Source: Leptodontidium sp. MPI-SDFR-AT-0119 (Eukaryota; Ascomycota; Leotiomycetes; Helotiales; Leptodontidiaceae). From it: DNA of 64,000 nt. A model generated the notes under the pieces. The model made no database searches. It was given only the letters and a program-made list of their open reading frames with translations, and was not told the origin of the DNA. Below, piece after piece: positions 10,929 to 21,376 of the stretch (positions within the stretch are counted from its first letter, which is position 1; each line of letters starts with the position of its first letter). A program made the translations under genes and the position numbers. Location: positions 496,001 to 560,000 of the forward strand of contig JAHLEZ010000008.1 in NCBI GenBank assembly GCA_020726505.1, written 5' to 3'.

Positions 10929-13008
10929 ATGGCTGTCTTCAATCAACCTCTATACCTAAAGCTTTCCACCTCAGTCACTACAGTCCCTGTGGCAGTATTG
11001 GTATGGGGGTTAGTCACCATCGTGGCTTGGGTGGTTCAGAGGTACTTCCTGATAGGGAAATATCGAAAATATAGGGCCTTGGTACCACATATTTTTCTAC
11101 ATTGACCAACAACTTCGTTGACATGCTTCTAGCCACCCGGACCGCCAAGCAGCATAATATTTGGTACTCCGGGGTATCCCCGAGAGAAAGCGCACATCTT
11201 CTTCAGAGAGGTGTCGAAGAAGTATGGAGAAATTGTCACGGTTTGGGATGGCCCAAAGCTCCAAATCGTTCTCAATTCGCCAAAAGTGATCCACGACCTT
11301 TGTGTCAAGGTAAGTGACGAAGGCCCTCGGCGCGCAAGGGCGGTAGCTCACATCTCCAAAGAGAGGGACCAACTACAACAGCCGCCCTAAACAATTTGCC
11401 TTTCACGACAACATTTTCCGAGGAGTCTCCATAGCAACCTCAGGATATAATGATGTAAGAGTCCCTAACTGCCAAATCTATAGGGATGACACTTAAAATC
11501 TTGGTGTAGGAATGGCGGAGGCAGAGGAAAATCTTCAATTCTATCAGCGGACCAGCGGCGAGCAAGAATTTCATTCCCTATCAGTACTATGAGACCAAAC
11601 AATATCTTTATGAGCTTCTGAAAGCTCCCGAAAGCTTTTTCCAGGCAACGGAGCGTTGTGGAGCGAGTATTTTGACTTCGTCGGTGTACGGGTATGTAGC
11701 CATTACCACGTAAAACCCCAGTACTTCACGCTCATAATTTCATTAGACTCCGAGCAGACACTCTCAGCGACCCATCTGCCTTAGGGCTCATCCTTGTTGG
11801 TGCTTGGCTGGAAGCAAATATTCACCCAACAGCGTTCATCGATGATCGATGGCCAATTTTGCAGAAAATACCCAATATCCTTGCTCCCTGGAGGCATGTG
11901 TACAAGGAGAATGCGAGCATTCTCGACCGCATCGCGGCGTCCTGGTGGGACTCTGCCAAAGTTAACCAGCAGAAGGGCAAGCTGGTTCCATGTTTTGCCT
12001 CGAAGTTTCTGACCACGTTTCAATCTGAAGGATTCACAAAGAGCGAGGCTGCTCTTGTATCGTTGGGGTTATTAATCGTAGGCTCAGGTACAACGGCCTC
12101 GATCCACAACATGCTTATCGCTGGCTGCGTGCTCAATCCCGAAGTTGTTGAAATGGCTCATCAAGAGCTAGACAGAGTTGTGGGGCCGTCAAGACTACCC
12201 ACTTTGGAGGATGAACCGAACCTGCCCTACATCAGGGCTATGGTGAAAGAGACATTGAGATGGCGTCCATTCTCCAACCAAGGTCAGTGGTCTCCCTTGC
12301 AGTTATGAATCAGGCTTGACGCATCCTAGGGCTTTATCACGCATCCATCAACGATGATGTCTACAACGACTACTTCATCCCTGCCGGGACAACAATAGTT
12401 GCCAATGCCTACTCCGTACATAATGACGAATCTCGATGGCCAAATCCAGATAAGTTTGACCCTTCGCGTTATATAGATTATAAACTAGGAGCGCTTGAGT
12501 CCGCCAACCTCTCCGATCCGGAGCAGAGGGATCATTTTGCATACGGCGCTGGCCGTCGTATTTGTGCCGGAGTCTCAGCAGCGGAGCCAACCCTCTTCCT
12601 GCTGGCGTCGAGGATGCTTTGGGGGTTCAATATCGGGTGGGCCAAGGATAAGGAAGGAAACAACATCCCCATTAACACTATGGCATATGCCGGTAAGTAA
12701 TGTTGGACATCTCCCCCCGTTGAAGCATCCTCTCTGACGATGGAGTAGGGGGAGTCTTTGCAAAGCCGGAGCCCTTCGCGGCCAGTGTCACGTGCAGAAG
12801 CCCACAGCATGCCGAAATCATCGAGCAAGAATTCAAGAATGCCCACACGGATGTTAGGAGCATGGTCGATGCCTCAAAGGCGGGCGACATGCCTGAGATG
12901 CAAGCGTTGGTTGAAGAGCTGAAGGTCCATCCCAATTGCCAAGCGACGATGACCGCGATGAGTGCCATGGTTGCTGCCGCTGCCGCAGGCGCAGGGCCCG
13001 CCTCCTGA
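10929..13008 (+). CDS. Cytochrome P450 monooxygenase, 587 aa
   Basis: A microsomal fungal P450. Exons: 10929-11081, 11133-11309, 11362-11454, 11510-11691, 11747-12282, 12330-12692, 12749-13008 (588 codons with stop). A single N-terminal membrane anchor spans roughly residues 14-38, followed by the proline-rich LPPGPPSS hinge. The ExxR motif is in KETLRWR near residue 371, and the haem-binding FAYGAGRRICAG has its Cys near residue 459. The I-helix reads VGSGTTAS near residue 313: the acidic residue normally before the Thr pair is Gly. After the haem domain the chain continues for about 50 residues rich in Met, Ala and charged residues, longer than usual. The CYP family cannot be named by eye. 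Its place beside SDR, ADH and BVMO suggests it starts oxidation of the substrate. Confidence 0.93.
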
Positions 13009-13800
13009 AACTTACTTTTACTCTACGGCTGTTGTTTTGCATTTGAATTTCTGCAAGCACGATCACGTACATGTCTCTTGGACAGGCGAAGGAGGTTTAT
13101 CGGTGTGAATAAGCGCTGTTGACAGAGCTTTCTGTACGCAGCAGGTGTCAATGCAGCCCGTAAGATCACCTTAAATATCAAATACTCGCGCACGTGTATA
13201 ATCTTTCTCTCCTTCAAACTAAATCCTCGCCATCTATCTCAAGAACGCGTTTTCGCTTTTTTTTGAAAAAGAAAAAAAAAACAGTAGGAACTAGTCGATC
13301 CTGTTCTAATCCAAGCTTTTTAACTTGATTAAGATTATCAAGTATATTAATCGATCAGCACGCAAAGAGTGAGTATTTGTATATATAAACGTGAGCTTAA
13401 CGACTCGACCGGCGTCTTATCTATTGCGAGACCTCGTACGGAGGATATTTTGGACGGAAAACGCGGGGTCGAGGGTTTTGCGGGGGCGGGGGCGGGAGCG
13501 GGGGCGGGGCTTCATAATGCACGATGACAGCTCTGCCCGACCCCGCGGCTCGGCTCACGGCTGGCTAGTTCAGAGCTCCTCGCTTGTCCAGAGCTCCCCA
13601 TCTTGATTCTCCTCGTCTCCTCGTCTCCAGAACTCCCCCTTCCTCCCTCATCTCTCTTCTCCAGAAGTTCTTCCTCCTCTCCACGCTGCCCAATTCATAT
13701 CGACTTCCGACTATCTATTCCACCTTGCTTCAGGATTCTATTCCACCTTACTTCGGGATTCTATCCCCCCCCCCAAGACGCCGTCCAGACGGAGGCGAAG
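13009..13800. promoter_or_regulatory. Promoter and leader of the C2H2 regulator
   Basis: Three copies of GCGGGGGCGG lie at 13480-13489, 13486-13495 and 13498-13507, about 300 bp before the ATG. From about 13560 to 13795 the plus strand is very rich in C and T, typical of a fungal 5' leader. A TTTTTTTTGAAAAAGAAAAAAAAAA hairpin-like stretch lies near 13260. The frame of the regulator is open upstream of 13801 but has no ATG there. Confidence 0.5.
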
Positions 13801-16287
13801 ATGATAACATCACCACCCAAAATCGAGCGCCACGACGCACCCTCCCGAAAATGGCGGTGTTCACAATGTCCCAAGAAATTTGCGCGACAAGATCACTTGC
13901 AACGGCATGAACGGGCACACACTCATGCCAGGCCCTTCGTCTGCACGCATTGTTCGAAATCCTTTAGTCGTCGCGATGTCTTGCTTCGCCACATCGCACA
14001 GGTCCACGAAATCGTTCCAGAAAGTAAACCCTTTGAAGAATTTCTATCGAGGAATCTCGAGCGGTCTGCGGATAAACAGGCGCCGAGGACTCCTATCTCC
14101 AGCTCGCCATTTTCGGTGCCGTCGGATTTGGACGAGATCCTCGCCATCTGTTCCGATCCAATAATATGGACCAATCGAGAGAGGAAGACTGGGAGGAGCC
14201 GACGGAACTCGGCCTCTCTTGGTCTTGCCACCACCAAACCGCTGCCGAGACGGGGCGAGTACACGGAGGATTGGAAAGCTCCCATCGCATCAACGGCTCA
14301 ATCTCCTACCTTCCCGGTCCTGGTGGATATAACAGGCGAGTTTCCTCGACCGAAAGTCCAGGACAGCCTGGCTGCTTTCGGAGCTCTCGGACCCCCAGAG
14401 GCTGATATGGTTTTTCTTCTTGGACTGGATTCTTGGAAAGGAACGACAAGTGCAGTCATGACTTTAGATAGAAGGGACTCTATCGGCGCAAATGGACACG
14501 TAAGCCACAGGCCCAATATATCTTCTCCATTGGCAGATCTCGCATATGGTCTCGGGAAGTGTCTCGATACTCCCAATATCGAAGCTCTCATTGCTATCTA
14601 CACGGGGCACTTCATGCCCAATCTTCCCTTTGTCCACCTTCGGACTTTGGATCTGGATTCTGTTTTGAGTGCAGAATTTCCAAAGGCCAACCAGGTGCTA
14701 TCCGCTGGGATCTCAGTGGACGGACGGCGGCCCTTTTACAAACCGCTATTCTTGGCTATGCTTTCTCATGGAGCCGCATATACATCGCAACCCATACTTG
14801 CACGCAGACTGCACCAGGAGGCGGCAAAGGCCATCCGGTCTGACCTTTCAGCTCTGTCTCTGATGGGGGTGACCAAAGCTCCCCTTTATATAATCCAGGC
14901 AATGATTCATCAAATTCATTTGGGGTTCTCTTTCGGCGATTTAGTTCTGGAGGAATCCACACTCGGCCATGTATATTCTCTGATGGCTCTAGTCAAGGAC
15001 GCAATGCTCTCCAAACCTTCTACTCACCCCCGTGCACGGCTGTCGAGTCAGAGCGTTCAAACCCACCACGATTGGTTAGACTGGGTGGAAGTGGAGGAGC
15101 GAAAGAGGACATTTTTTGCTGTCATGATCGTGATGAGTGCCACCCTCACAATGTTTGATTCAGCCTCCCTTATAGATATACAAAGCACTCAACTTGCTTT
15201 GCCCTGTCAGGAGTTTCTATGGGAAGCCGAAACAGTATGGGCGTTCAAAACCGGGATTTCAATGGACCCAGAAGCGCCACCTCTGTTCCAAGATGAGTAT
15301 GGCTCCCTTTTCAAAGGGGAAGAGGATCTCGTTGCCTGCGATTGCAATTCCGACTGTTATACGGACTTCGCCCATAATGCATGTGGCGGGACAGCTTGTG
15401 GCCGCCGCCCGAAGGAGAACCTCTCGGGATTTGGATGCTTGATCCTGATATCAGCCCTGAGTCAGACCATTATTAAATGGAATCAGTGTCGGAAGAATGG
15501 CTCAAATGATGACCTTCATGCTCGCGATATCTTTCGTCGCGCCTTGAGTAGGTGGCGAGCAAGATGGAAGTCCCTTGAAGAGGTGTCTTTCAACAGCTCC
15601 CAATACAGGCTCTTGATTAACTGCATGCCAATGCTCGATCATGCGGAATTGCTGTTGAAGGTCGATATTACTTTAGCCAAAGAAGCACTCCACCGCCGAA
15701 GATACGGCGATGTTGGAGCCTATGTTAATATGATGGAACTGCACTCGAACCACAATAATTCGGCTTCGTCGCGATATCCAGACAACGACTTCCTCAACGC
15801 TTATGATCTGGGGCCGTCCTGTACCAGCGATGATATGTTGTTGTATGATGCAGCATTGTATTCCGCAAATGCGATTCGGCTATCTATGCAGAAAGGGCCG
15901 TGGTGGAGCTACAAAAAGGCCTCTGTAGATCTTCCCCTTCACACAGCAGTAATAGCCTTTCATTGCACCCAAATACTTTGCACCTGGCTTCTTTTCCTTC
16001 ATAAAAAGAGCTTGACCCCGAATGGCTTGTTTTATCGTCTGGATTCGGAGGTAAAAAATGACGACATGTTACTTGGGCTATGCAAAAAGCTAGCGGAACG
16101 AAGTTTTAGGCAACTTGACGACAACTTCCAAACACAACAGAATCTGAATGATAACGCCATGCCGTTAGCTTTGGCATTAGCTTTGACATTAGCTCAACCT
16201 CTGGCAAACTTTTTCCAGAAGCAATCAGCTTGGCCTGGTATGTCATGGTTCTTCAAATACGGTTCTCCTCTTGAAATTGATTGCTAA
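13801..16287 (+). CDS. C2H2 zinc-finger / fungal_trans transcription factor, 828 aa
   Basis: A likely cluster-specific regulator, intronless. Two C2H2 fingers are at residues about 20-69: CSQCPKKFARQDHLQRHERAH and CTHCSKSFSRRDVLLRHIAQVH, each CX2CX12HX3-4H. From about residue 240 onward the chain looks like a fungal_trans (PF04082) regulatory domain, with GHFMPNLPFVHLRTLDL and ERKRTFFAVMIVMSATLTMFD. A cysteine-rich patch with five Cys and one His in about 25 residues (near 513-535) interrupts this domain. The ATG at 13801 is the first in frame. It is the last gene of the oxidative cluster, in the same direction as the P450, and three G-rich boxes precede it. These match the kind of G-rich site bound by two-finger regulators, so self-control is plausible but inferred. 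Confidence 0.9.
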   Translation: MITSPPKIERHDAPSRKWRCSQCPKKFARQDHLQRHERAHTHARPFVCTHCSKSFSRRDVLLRHIAQVHEIVPESKPFEEFLSRNLERSADKQAPRTPISSSPFSVPSDLDEILAICSDPIIWTNRERKTGRSRRNSASLGLATTKPLPRRGEYTEDWKAPIASTAQSPTFPVLVDITGEFPRPKVQDSLAAFGALGPPEADMVFLLGLDSWKGTTSAVMTLDRRDSIGANGHVSHRPNISSPLADLAYGLGKCLDTPNIEALIAIYTGHFMPNLPFVHLRTLDLDSVLSAEFPKANQVLSAGISVDGRRPFYKPLFLAMLSHGAAYTSQPILARRLHQEAAKAIRSDLSALSLMGVTKAPLYIIQAMIHQIHLGFSFGDLVLEESTLGHVYSLMALVKDAMLSKPSTHPRARLSSQSVQTHHDWLDWVEVEERKRTFFAVMIVMSATLTMFDSASLIDIQSTQLALPCQEFLWEAETVWAFKTGISMDPEAPPLFQDEYGSLFKGEEDLVACDCNSDCYTDFAHNACGGTACGRRPKENLSGFGCLILISALSQTIIKWNQCRKNGSNDDLHARDIFRRALSRWRARWKSLEEVSFNSSQYRLLINCMPMLDHAELLLKVDITLAKEALHRRRYGDVGAYVNMMELHSNHNNSASSRYPDNDFLNAYDLGPSCTSDDMLLYDAALYSANAIRLSMQKGPWWSYKKASVDLPLHTAVIAFHCTQILCTWLLFLHKKSLTPNGLFYRLDSEVKNDDMLLGLCKKLAERSFRQLDDNFQTQQNLNDNAMPLALALALTLAQPLANFFQKQSAWPGMSWFFKYGSPLEIDC

Positions 16288-16740
16288 CATCCCGTTAACA
16301 AGTGTTGAATCATCTTGCAACGAGTCTCCAAGTTCGCATAACAGGTATCTCAGATCGGGCCCAGCCGCCAGATTCCCCATAAGGTGACGCTTAGCTGGTA
16401 TGTCCGAAAGATAGCTAGTAACGTGAACAAGAAGGCGAAGGTAGGAGCGCGCAGGATAGATATTCTATGAAGCGAAGTATTCTTGATAATACCAGTGATG
16501 TTCGTTTGCGTGTAGCGGACCTAAGTCACGAAACTTCCCGATGGGTTTAGGGACGTTCTGCTTTAGAGAATGCCGGACAAGTCTCGCAATACTTTTGGTA
16601 GCGCCTTCAAGTTTGTCATTTGGATACAAATCAAAGTTGATCGTGAGAGATAGTGTTGTTGTGTATTATTAAGCAGAAAGCCACGAGCCGTGGCTTCAAT
16701 GCATTGGGAGCATAGCGTGCTGCCTCAACTTTGAGGGAGT
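16288..16740. other. Spacer after the regulator
   Basis: No supported gene. It separates the oxidative cluster from a broken rhamnosidase on the other strand and probably holds the regulator's 3' end. Confidence 0.4.
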
Positions 16741-16743
16741 AAA

Positions 16744-17300
16744 ATCTATGCTTACCAAACCGCATGCAGTCTCCTAGGACCAAGGTCTGGCAGAATATCA
16801 GGAACCACTAATCCAGGAATTCCATACATCTGTGCAAGCTGTTCACCCATGACGTCCTGTAGCCACCCTGCAAAAAGCCCCATTGAATCATAAAGAAAGG
16901 TGGCAAATGGCTCAAAAATCTGAATATCTCCTGTCCACGCTGAACGCTATCTCGTTGCGAACAGTCGGTTGGGATGGAATCAAAGTTGGAAACAAAGTCG
17001 CCACGCATTCCCCAGATAATGTTAACATGTAACGTATTGACAAGTAGGTTTGAGCATGAGAACCAACCTCGTCGCTTCATGTCACCGTAGATAACCAATG
17101 CAACAAAAGCAGGATTTCGTTGGTACACCTGGCCAATTGTTCACTTCAACATTGCGAAAGCCGTGGAAAAGTTAATCTGGGCTTCCATGCCTTTAATGCC
17201 GTGCTATGGCCACATATTAGCAATAAAATTTTGAAGACACCTGCAATTTGTTCAGAGGGTAGAAACCGAAGGAATGACGATACATGGTTTGGGTCCCAAA
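16744..17300 (-). pseudogene. GH78 alpha-L-rhamnosidase fragment, frameshifted
   Basis: Two reading frames on the minus strand together resemble the middle of GH78 alpha-L-rhamnosidases. The first has VIYGDMKRRGWF, then LHVNIIWGMRGDFVSNF and SIPTDCSQRD. The second continues with WTGDIQIFEPFATFLYD, then MGEQLAQMYGIPGLVVPDI. The switch falls inside the catalytic RDERxxWTGD motif and is explained by loss of one base near 16949 (CGAGATAGCGTT). A second frame break lies upstream near 17120-17160, and there is no N- or C-terminal remainder nearby. A working rhamnosidase is about 650-900 residues; only about 130 remain. Family recognition is from motif memory. Confidence 0.65.
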
Positions 17301-17849
17301 AGTTACTTTAAAAGACGATTTCCCCAGTCTTTATCTAGTCATTGCCTCGATTCGATGAACTTTGCTATACTATATTCAGGGTTACTCACGTGGAAGTTTT
17401 GCTAGTAAACAAGAATTCTTTGGGGGTTCACTAGAGCATGAAATCTGCTTCAATGACAAAAAATAACCTCAAACCCCACTCTTAGGCGGCAGAGATAAGG
17501 CTGCGGCGCAGGATTCTACAAACGGACTTGCAGAATTGAGAAGAAATTGATGACTCAACTGGACGCTATCTCCATTCGCCTTCGTGAATAAGCACCGGAC
17601 GGAGCGACAATTTCCGGTATCGAAAATGGGGTACGCCCTCAGCCAGTGGAACATTATTCAGCGCGACACTCATCACAAGCGGCCACAAGAGCCTAGTGAT
17701 TTCAACTCACCAGTTCACTCAAGTCCGGCTTCGAACCCGCACTCAGCTATGGATCGACACCTGGATGTCTCATGCACTACTCTCTCGTCCTCCCCCTCAT
17801 CTATCAAGAACAACAACCCGTACACAGGAGCCAACTTCGATCTCCTAAC
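17301..17849. other. Spacer, nothing clear
   Basis: A plus-strand open frame (17584-18006) is proline- and serine-rich and has no family look; it overlaps the better-supported small gene in another frame and is not called. Confidence 0.3.
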
Positions 17850-18159
17850 ATGCCAAGCCAACTCTCTGCCCTCTTCACCGCATTCCCAACCCCTCACATT
17901 TCTCCTTTCATCAACGCCGCTGACCCCAGCGACTTTATCACTATGCTCCGTCCACCGAATTCACACTTGCCATCTGTCGAAGCATGGGTTATCCCGGCGC
18001 CTGTAGCGGGGGAGTTCAGCTCGAAGTTGTTCGCTCATGGGTTGCCATTGGTGAGTTTTGTACTTCCTTGATCTCATGTTTATAAAGACTAATTAAGACG
18101 CTGATCATGATTATGCTTAGGTGAGACTTACGGACGAGAAGGCCGACGTTATGCTATGA
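17850..18159 (+). CDS. Small hypothetical protein, 79 aa, one intron
   Basis: Exon 1 (17850-18050) encodes 67 residues beginning MPSQLSALFTAFPTPHISPF and ends exactly at GTGAGT. A 70-nt intron ends in ATGCTTAG, and exon 2 (18121-18159) adds 12 residues, VRLTDEKADVML, then TGA. The clean splice sites and phase-0 join support a real gene. It is not recognised. No signal peptide or membrane segment is clear. It could also be the 3' end of a longer gene, because the frame stays open for some distance upstream. Confidence 0.4.
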
Positions 18160-18499
18160 GATCAAAATGGCTAGATAAATATGCGCGTGGATCTTTCGTG
18201 CTATTTCCTAGTTTTGCTTCACGTCACTGGCATGTCTGTTTTATGTTTCGGGGAATATGTACAAGTCTGCATCCGCTAGCTCACAATCCTTTGACTAAAG
18301 CCTAGGCTATTCGGAGCTTTTGCTTTGTTTCCTTTTCCGTTTGCGACTAGGGGTTCAGTCAAAAGAAGAAAATGTCAGATTCAGTTGACGAATAGTAAGA
18401 AGTCCACGGGCATGGAGGAGGGACACAAATTAATCGATAGTTCACAACCCTACGATCTACCACCCCTAGCCCCATCATGTCCGGCCACTAAACTCCTCT
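18160..18499. other. Short spacer
   Basis: Holds the 3' flanks of the small gene and of the membrane protein on the opposite strand. Nothing else is supported. Confidence 0.3.
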
Positions 18500-19909
18500 C
18501 TAACAGTCCCGACACTTGTTACCCAATCTCTTGTCAAGTCTCCAATCCAACCCAGATCTTACTCCCTTGAGCACATCCAAGCCCTTGTCCACATTATCAA
18601 GCTGGCCTTTAACTATCGTCCTCACACTCTCAATGCTAGACCATGCTATCATGGTCTTCTTTTCCCACAACTCCCATTTATCTACACTCCTTCGCTCATC
18701 ACCTAACATCACCAAATCCCGCAGCATCAAGCGAGGCCCCTTTCCAAAAATAGCCGGTCCGCGCCGCGAGGGTTTTCGCGAAAAGCGAGACCACGCACGA
18801 ATCTTCTCCTGCATGAACGGCATCAACTCGTGCCACCAGATGACATATCCATGATGTAAAATGCGATACTCGTGATGCCCGGCTCTTTCCGAAGGAGCGG
18901 ATTCCCAATTCGCAGGCGGAGGGCCCAGAGATACAATGTTCTTGAGATCGGTCTCGCATTCTCGCTTTTGTCGCTTCAAGTCGTCGATTAGGAGCAAGAT
19001 TCCTCGCAGGCGCTGTGACTCGGACATGAGGACATTGGTGTGGACTTGGGCTAGCTTGCTGATGTATCCAAGTTGGAGAGTGGTACGCAACTGACTGATC
19101 CATGGCCAGTCACTTGGTATAGGATCCAGTTTCCTCATGTTTATGAATCCTAGCAGTATATTTGGCTTGTCAAACGCAGCGAGCGCCCTGGAGTGTTGTT
19201 CGGGTCCGTATCTCAGGCTTTCCGCAAGAGCTTTCATGGTATTGGTGAGGTTAGCGAATCGAGGTTTGAAGACCCTTTGGAACGGAAGACTTTCCGGTTC
19301 GCCTTGAGAGCGGAGCTTGAATTGGAACCCATGCACCAAGTCGAGATAGGCGGAGGAAGAGGCGTCTCGGAAAGGCCATTCTTGTTGATGGAAGGTAATA
19401 ACACTATCGTGGATGTGCCGACTTTGGTAAATTACGTGCGGGTTGTCTTGAAGAGCCGACAGGAAGTAGCTCATCGTAGTGTCGAGGGAAGTTGACAAAT
19501 TTGCAATTGAACGCCATTGTGAATCGAAATTGACAGAGCGAGTGTTGAAGTTGAAACTGACATCGTTACAGCATCGTGTTGAGATGGACAGGACAAAAGC
19601 GACTAAGACTGGAATAGATAGAGCCAGCACTGGTAAGAAATGGAGCCGGAGCCAAAAGTCCCCTGTTCCGGAAAATAGAAAATGTAAAAAGATCGCATGT
19701 AAAATGAGGTAACACAGATGCAGGTGGTCTCGCATTGATATGACAAAAGCAACGTAGAGGGGAAAGAAGACCATGGCTTGTATCAGGAGATTTCTCCCAT
19801 ACATTTCTCTCGTTGTTAGTTGCTGAATAAAACCAGCCGAAATGTAGGCAAAAATTAAACAACACATAATCGGGTGCGCCCACAAGAAGAGTAAAAAGCC
19901 CCCCCACAT
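18500..19909 (-). CDS. Membrane protein of unknown function, about 469 aa
   Basis: A long single-exon frame. The first ATG in frame is at 19909 (MWGGFLLFLW); earlier upstream codons in frame are not ATG. The first 125 residues hold four to five hydrophobic stretches, for example FLLFLWAHPIMCCLIFAYIS and FLPVLALSIPVLVAFVLSIS, consistent with several membrane helices. The remaining 340 residues look soluble and helical, rich in Arg, Leu and Trp, with a basic RFSRKPSRRGP segment near the end. No known domain is recognised. A first exon upstream is possible. Coding character (even composition, no stops over 1.4 kb) is the main support. Confidence 0.7.
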   Translation of the reverse strand: MWGGFLLFLWAHPIMCCLIFAYISAGFIQQLTTREMYGRNLLIQAMVFFPLYVAFVISMRDHLHLCYLILHAIFLHFLFSGTGDFWLRLHFLPVLALSIPVLVAFVLSISTRCCNDVSFNFNTRSVNFDSQWRSIANLSTSLDTTMSYFLSALQDNPHVIYQSRHIHDSVITFHQQEWPFRDASSSAYLDLVHGFQFKLRSQGEPESLPFQRVFKPRFANLTNTMKALAESLRYGPEQHSRALAAFDKPNILLGFINMRKLDPIPSDWPWISQLRTTLQLGYISKLAQVHTNVLMSESQRLRGILLLIDDLKRQKRECETDLKNIVSLGPPPANWESAPSERAGHHEYRILHHGYVIWWHELMPFMQEKIRAWSRFSRKPSRRGPAIFGKGPRLMLRDLVMLGDERRSVDKWELWEKKTMIAWSSIESVRTIVKGQLDNVDKGLDVLKGVRSGLDWRLDKRLGNKCRDC

Positions 19910-21376
19910 AGTTATGGATAACAAAAGTGGTTAGGTGAATAGATGTGTGTTTTCTTGGTCTGTTTTTGTTGATTGACATCGAGTTGATGAAGAAATAATA
20001 ATAAAGGAGAACTAATAAGAGAAGATAGAGAGAGTGCGAGTGAATAACTAGAGTCGATCAAAGCAACAAAGGCAATCGATAAGTATTTTTAGATAAGGAG
20101 AGTGCGGAGATCAAAAACGGACAATCGGCCAAAAGCGGAAAACAAAGAACAAGGAAAGCATCAGCGGCTCTTCTAAACAGTTAGTGAAGATAATTATGTG
20201 GATCTCAACTCATCGAACTATCTAAATGCCGATTAATTATCGCGCTATGATAATGAAGAATCGTGATTTTGGGATTTTGGAAGCCACATGTCCGAAGTTG
20301 TTCCAGTCCATGTATTCTACCAAGCTGCATGATATATCTCCCGCAATACACATTACATTTTCTTTTCAATTGCATTATCATTTCTCTGCTGCGGTGGATG
20401 TGATCGTGATTGCGAGCGTAGGTGAGCACCTTGAAGGAAATTAGTGTAGATTACGAGTTTACGAGTTTACGAGGTAGAAAATGCAAGGGTTCTTTTTTTT
20501 TTTTTTTTTTTTTTTTTGAGAAGGGCTGAAGCATACTCGGCAGGGAGTAACTAGTGGCTACACTCATTAAATAGTTAGTTCTGCGGTTTGACGGTGGTTA
20601 GATGCTATTCATTCGAATTCCGATATGGCTGCGCTGCGCTGTTGTTGTTACTGCCGGTAGGTGAAGAACATCAAAACTGACCGGGTGCCTACACGATTCC
20701 TAGCTTTTAATCCTATTCTAACTTATCTTACTTCGTGCCCAGTAGCATCTCATAATGTCATAAACGAGGGCTTGTTAGCTTTCTCCGGTGCAGTAACATC
20801 ACGCTCGCTGAGCTTCAGCTATACTGAGCTGGTTTGGGAGAGAGGAACGGAGTAAATCCAAAGTATCTCATCTAACATTTTAAGAAGCTATTATGAATGC
20901 TTCTCGACATCCCTTAGATTATCTAACAAAACCTCAATATCCTCAAATGAGAAAAGGGAACAATTAATATAAAGTCCAAACTAAATCATGTGATACAAAT
21001 TATTTTGTTGAAGAACCACCCAGCCTAGGAAAATCGTTCAATTATCGCGAGAGATCATACGAAGGAATAAAATGTTTAGTTGCAAAAAGTCTGAAACAAC
21101 AAGCAAGAAACTGGAAGCTCGCGTGAATGTCCGCTTCACCTACTCCTCTTTTTCTTCTTACACCCTTATCCTATCTCTCCTCCTCCCCTCTCCCTTCCAT
21201 CACATCCTCACAGCCTCACAACCTCACCACCCCACATCCACTTGAACACCTCATAAACTCACACTATACAAACTCACGACTTCACAACCATACCCCTCAA
21301 CCACACCCCTCACTCATATCCCCCAGCTATTCCCATCCACTCATCATTTAAGAAAGGCTCAAAGTCTAAAGAGTCG
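19910..21376. other. Gene-poor spacer with simple repeats
   Basis: No gene is supported over about 1.5 kb. It contains a 25-nt T run (20493-20517), a short tandem TTACGAG (20453-20473), and a C/A/T-rich tract near 21140-21330 that is probably the promoter and leader of the secreted-protein gene. Confidence 0.4.
20493..20517. repeat. Homopolymer run of 25 T
   Basis: Uninterrupted T tract on the plus strand; possible poly(A) tail relic of a retroposed sequence on the minus strand, or simple slippage. Confidence 0.8.
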
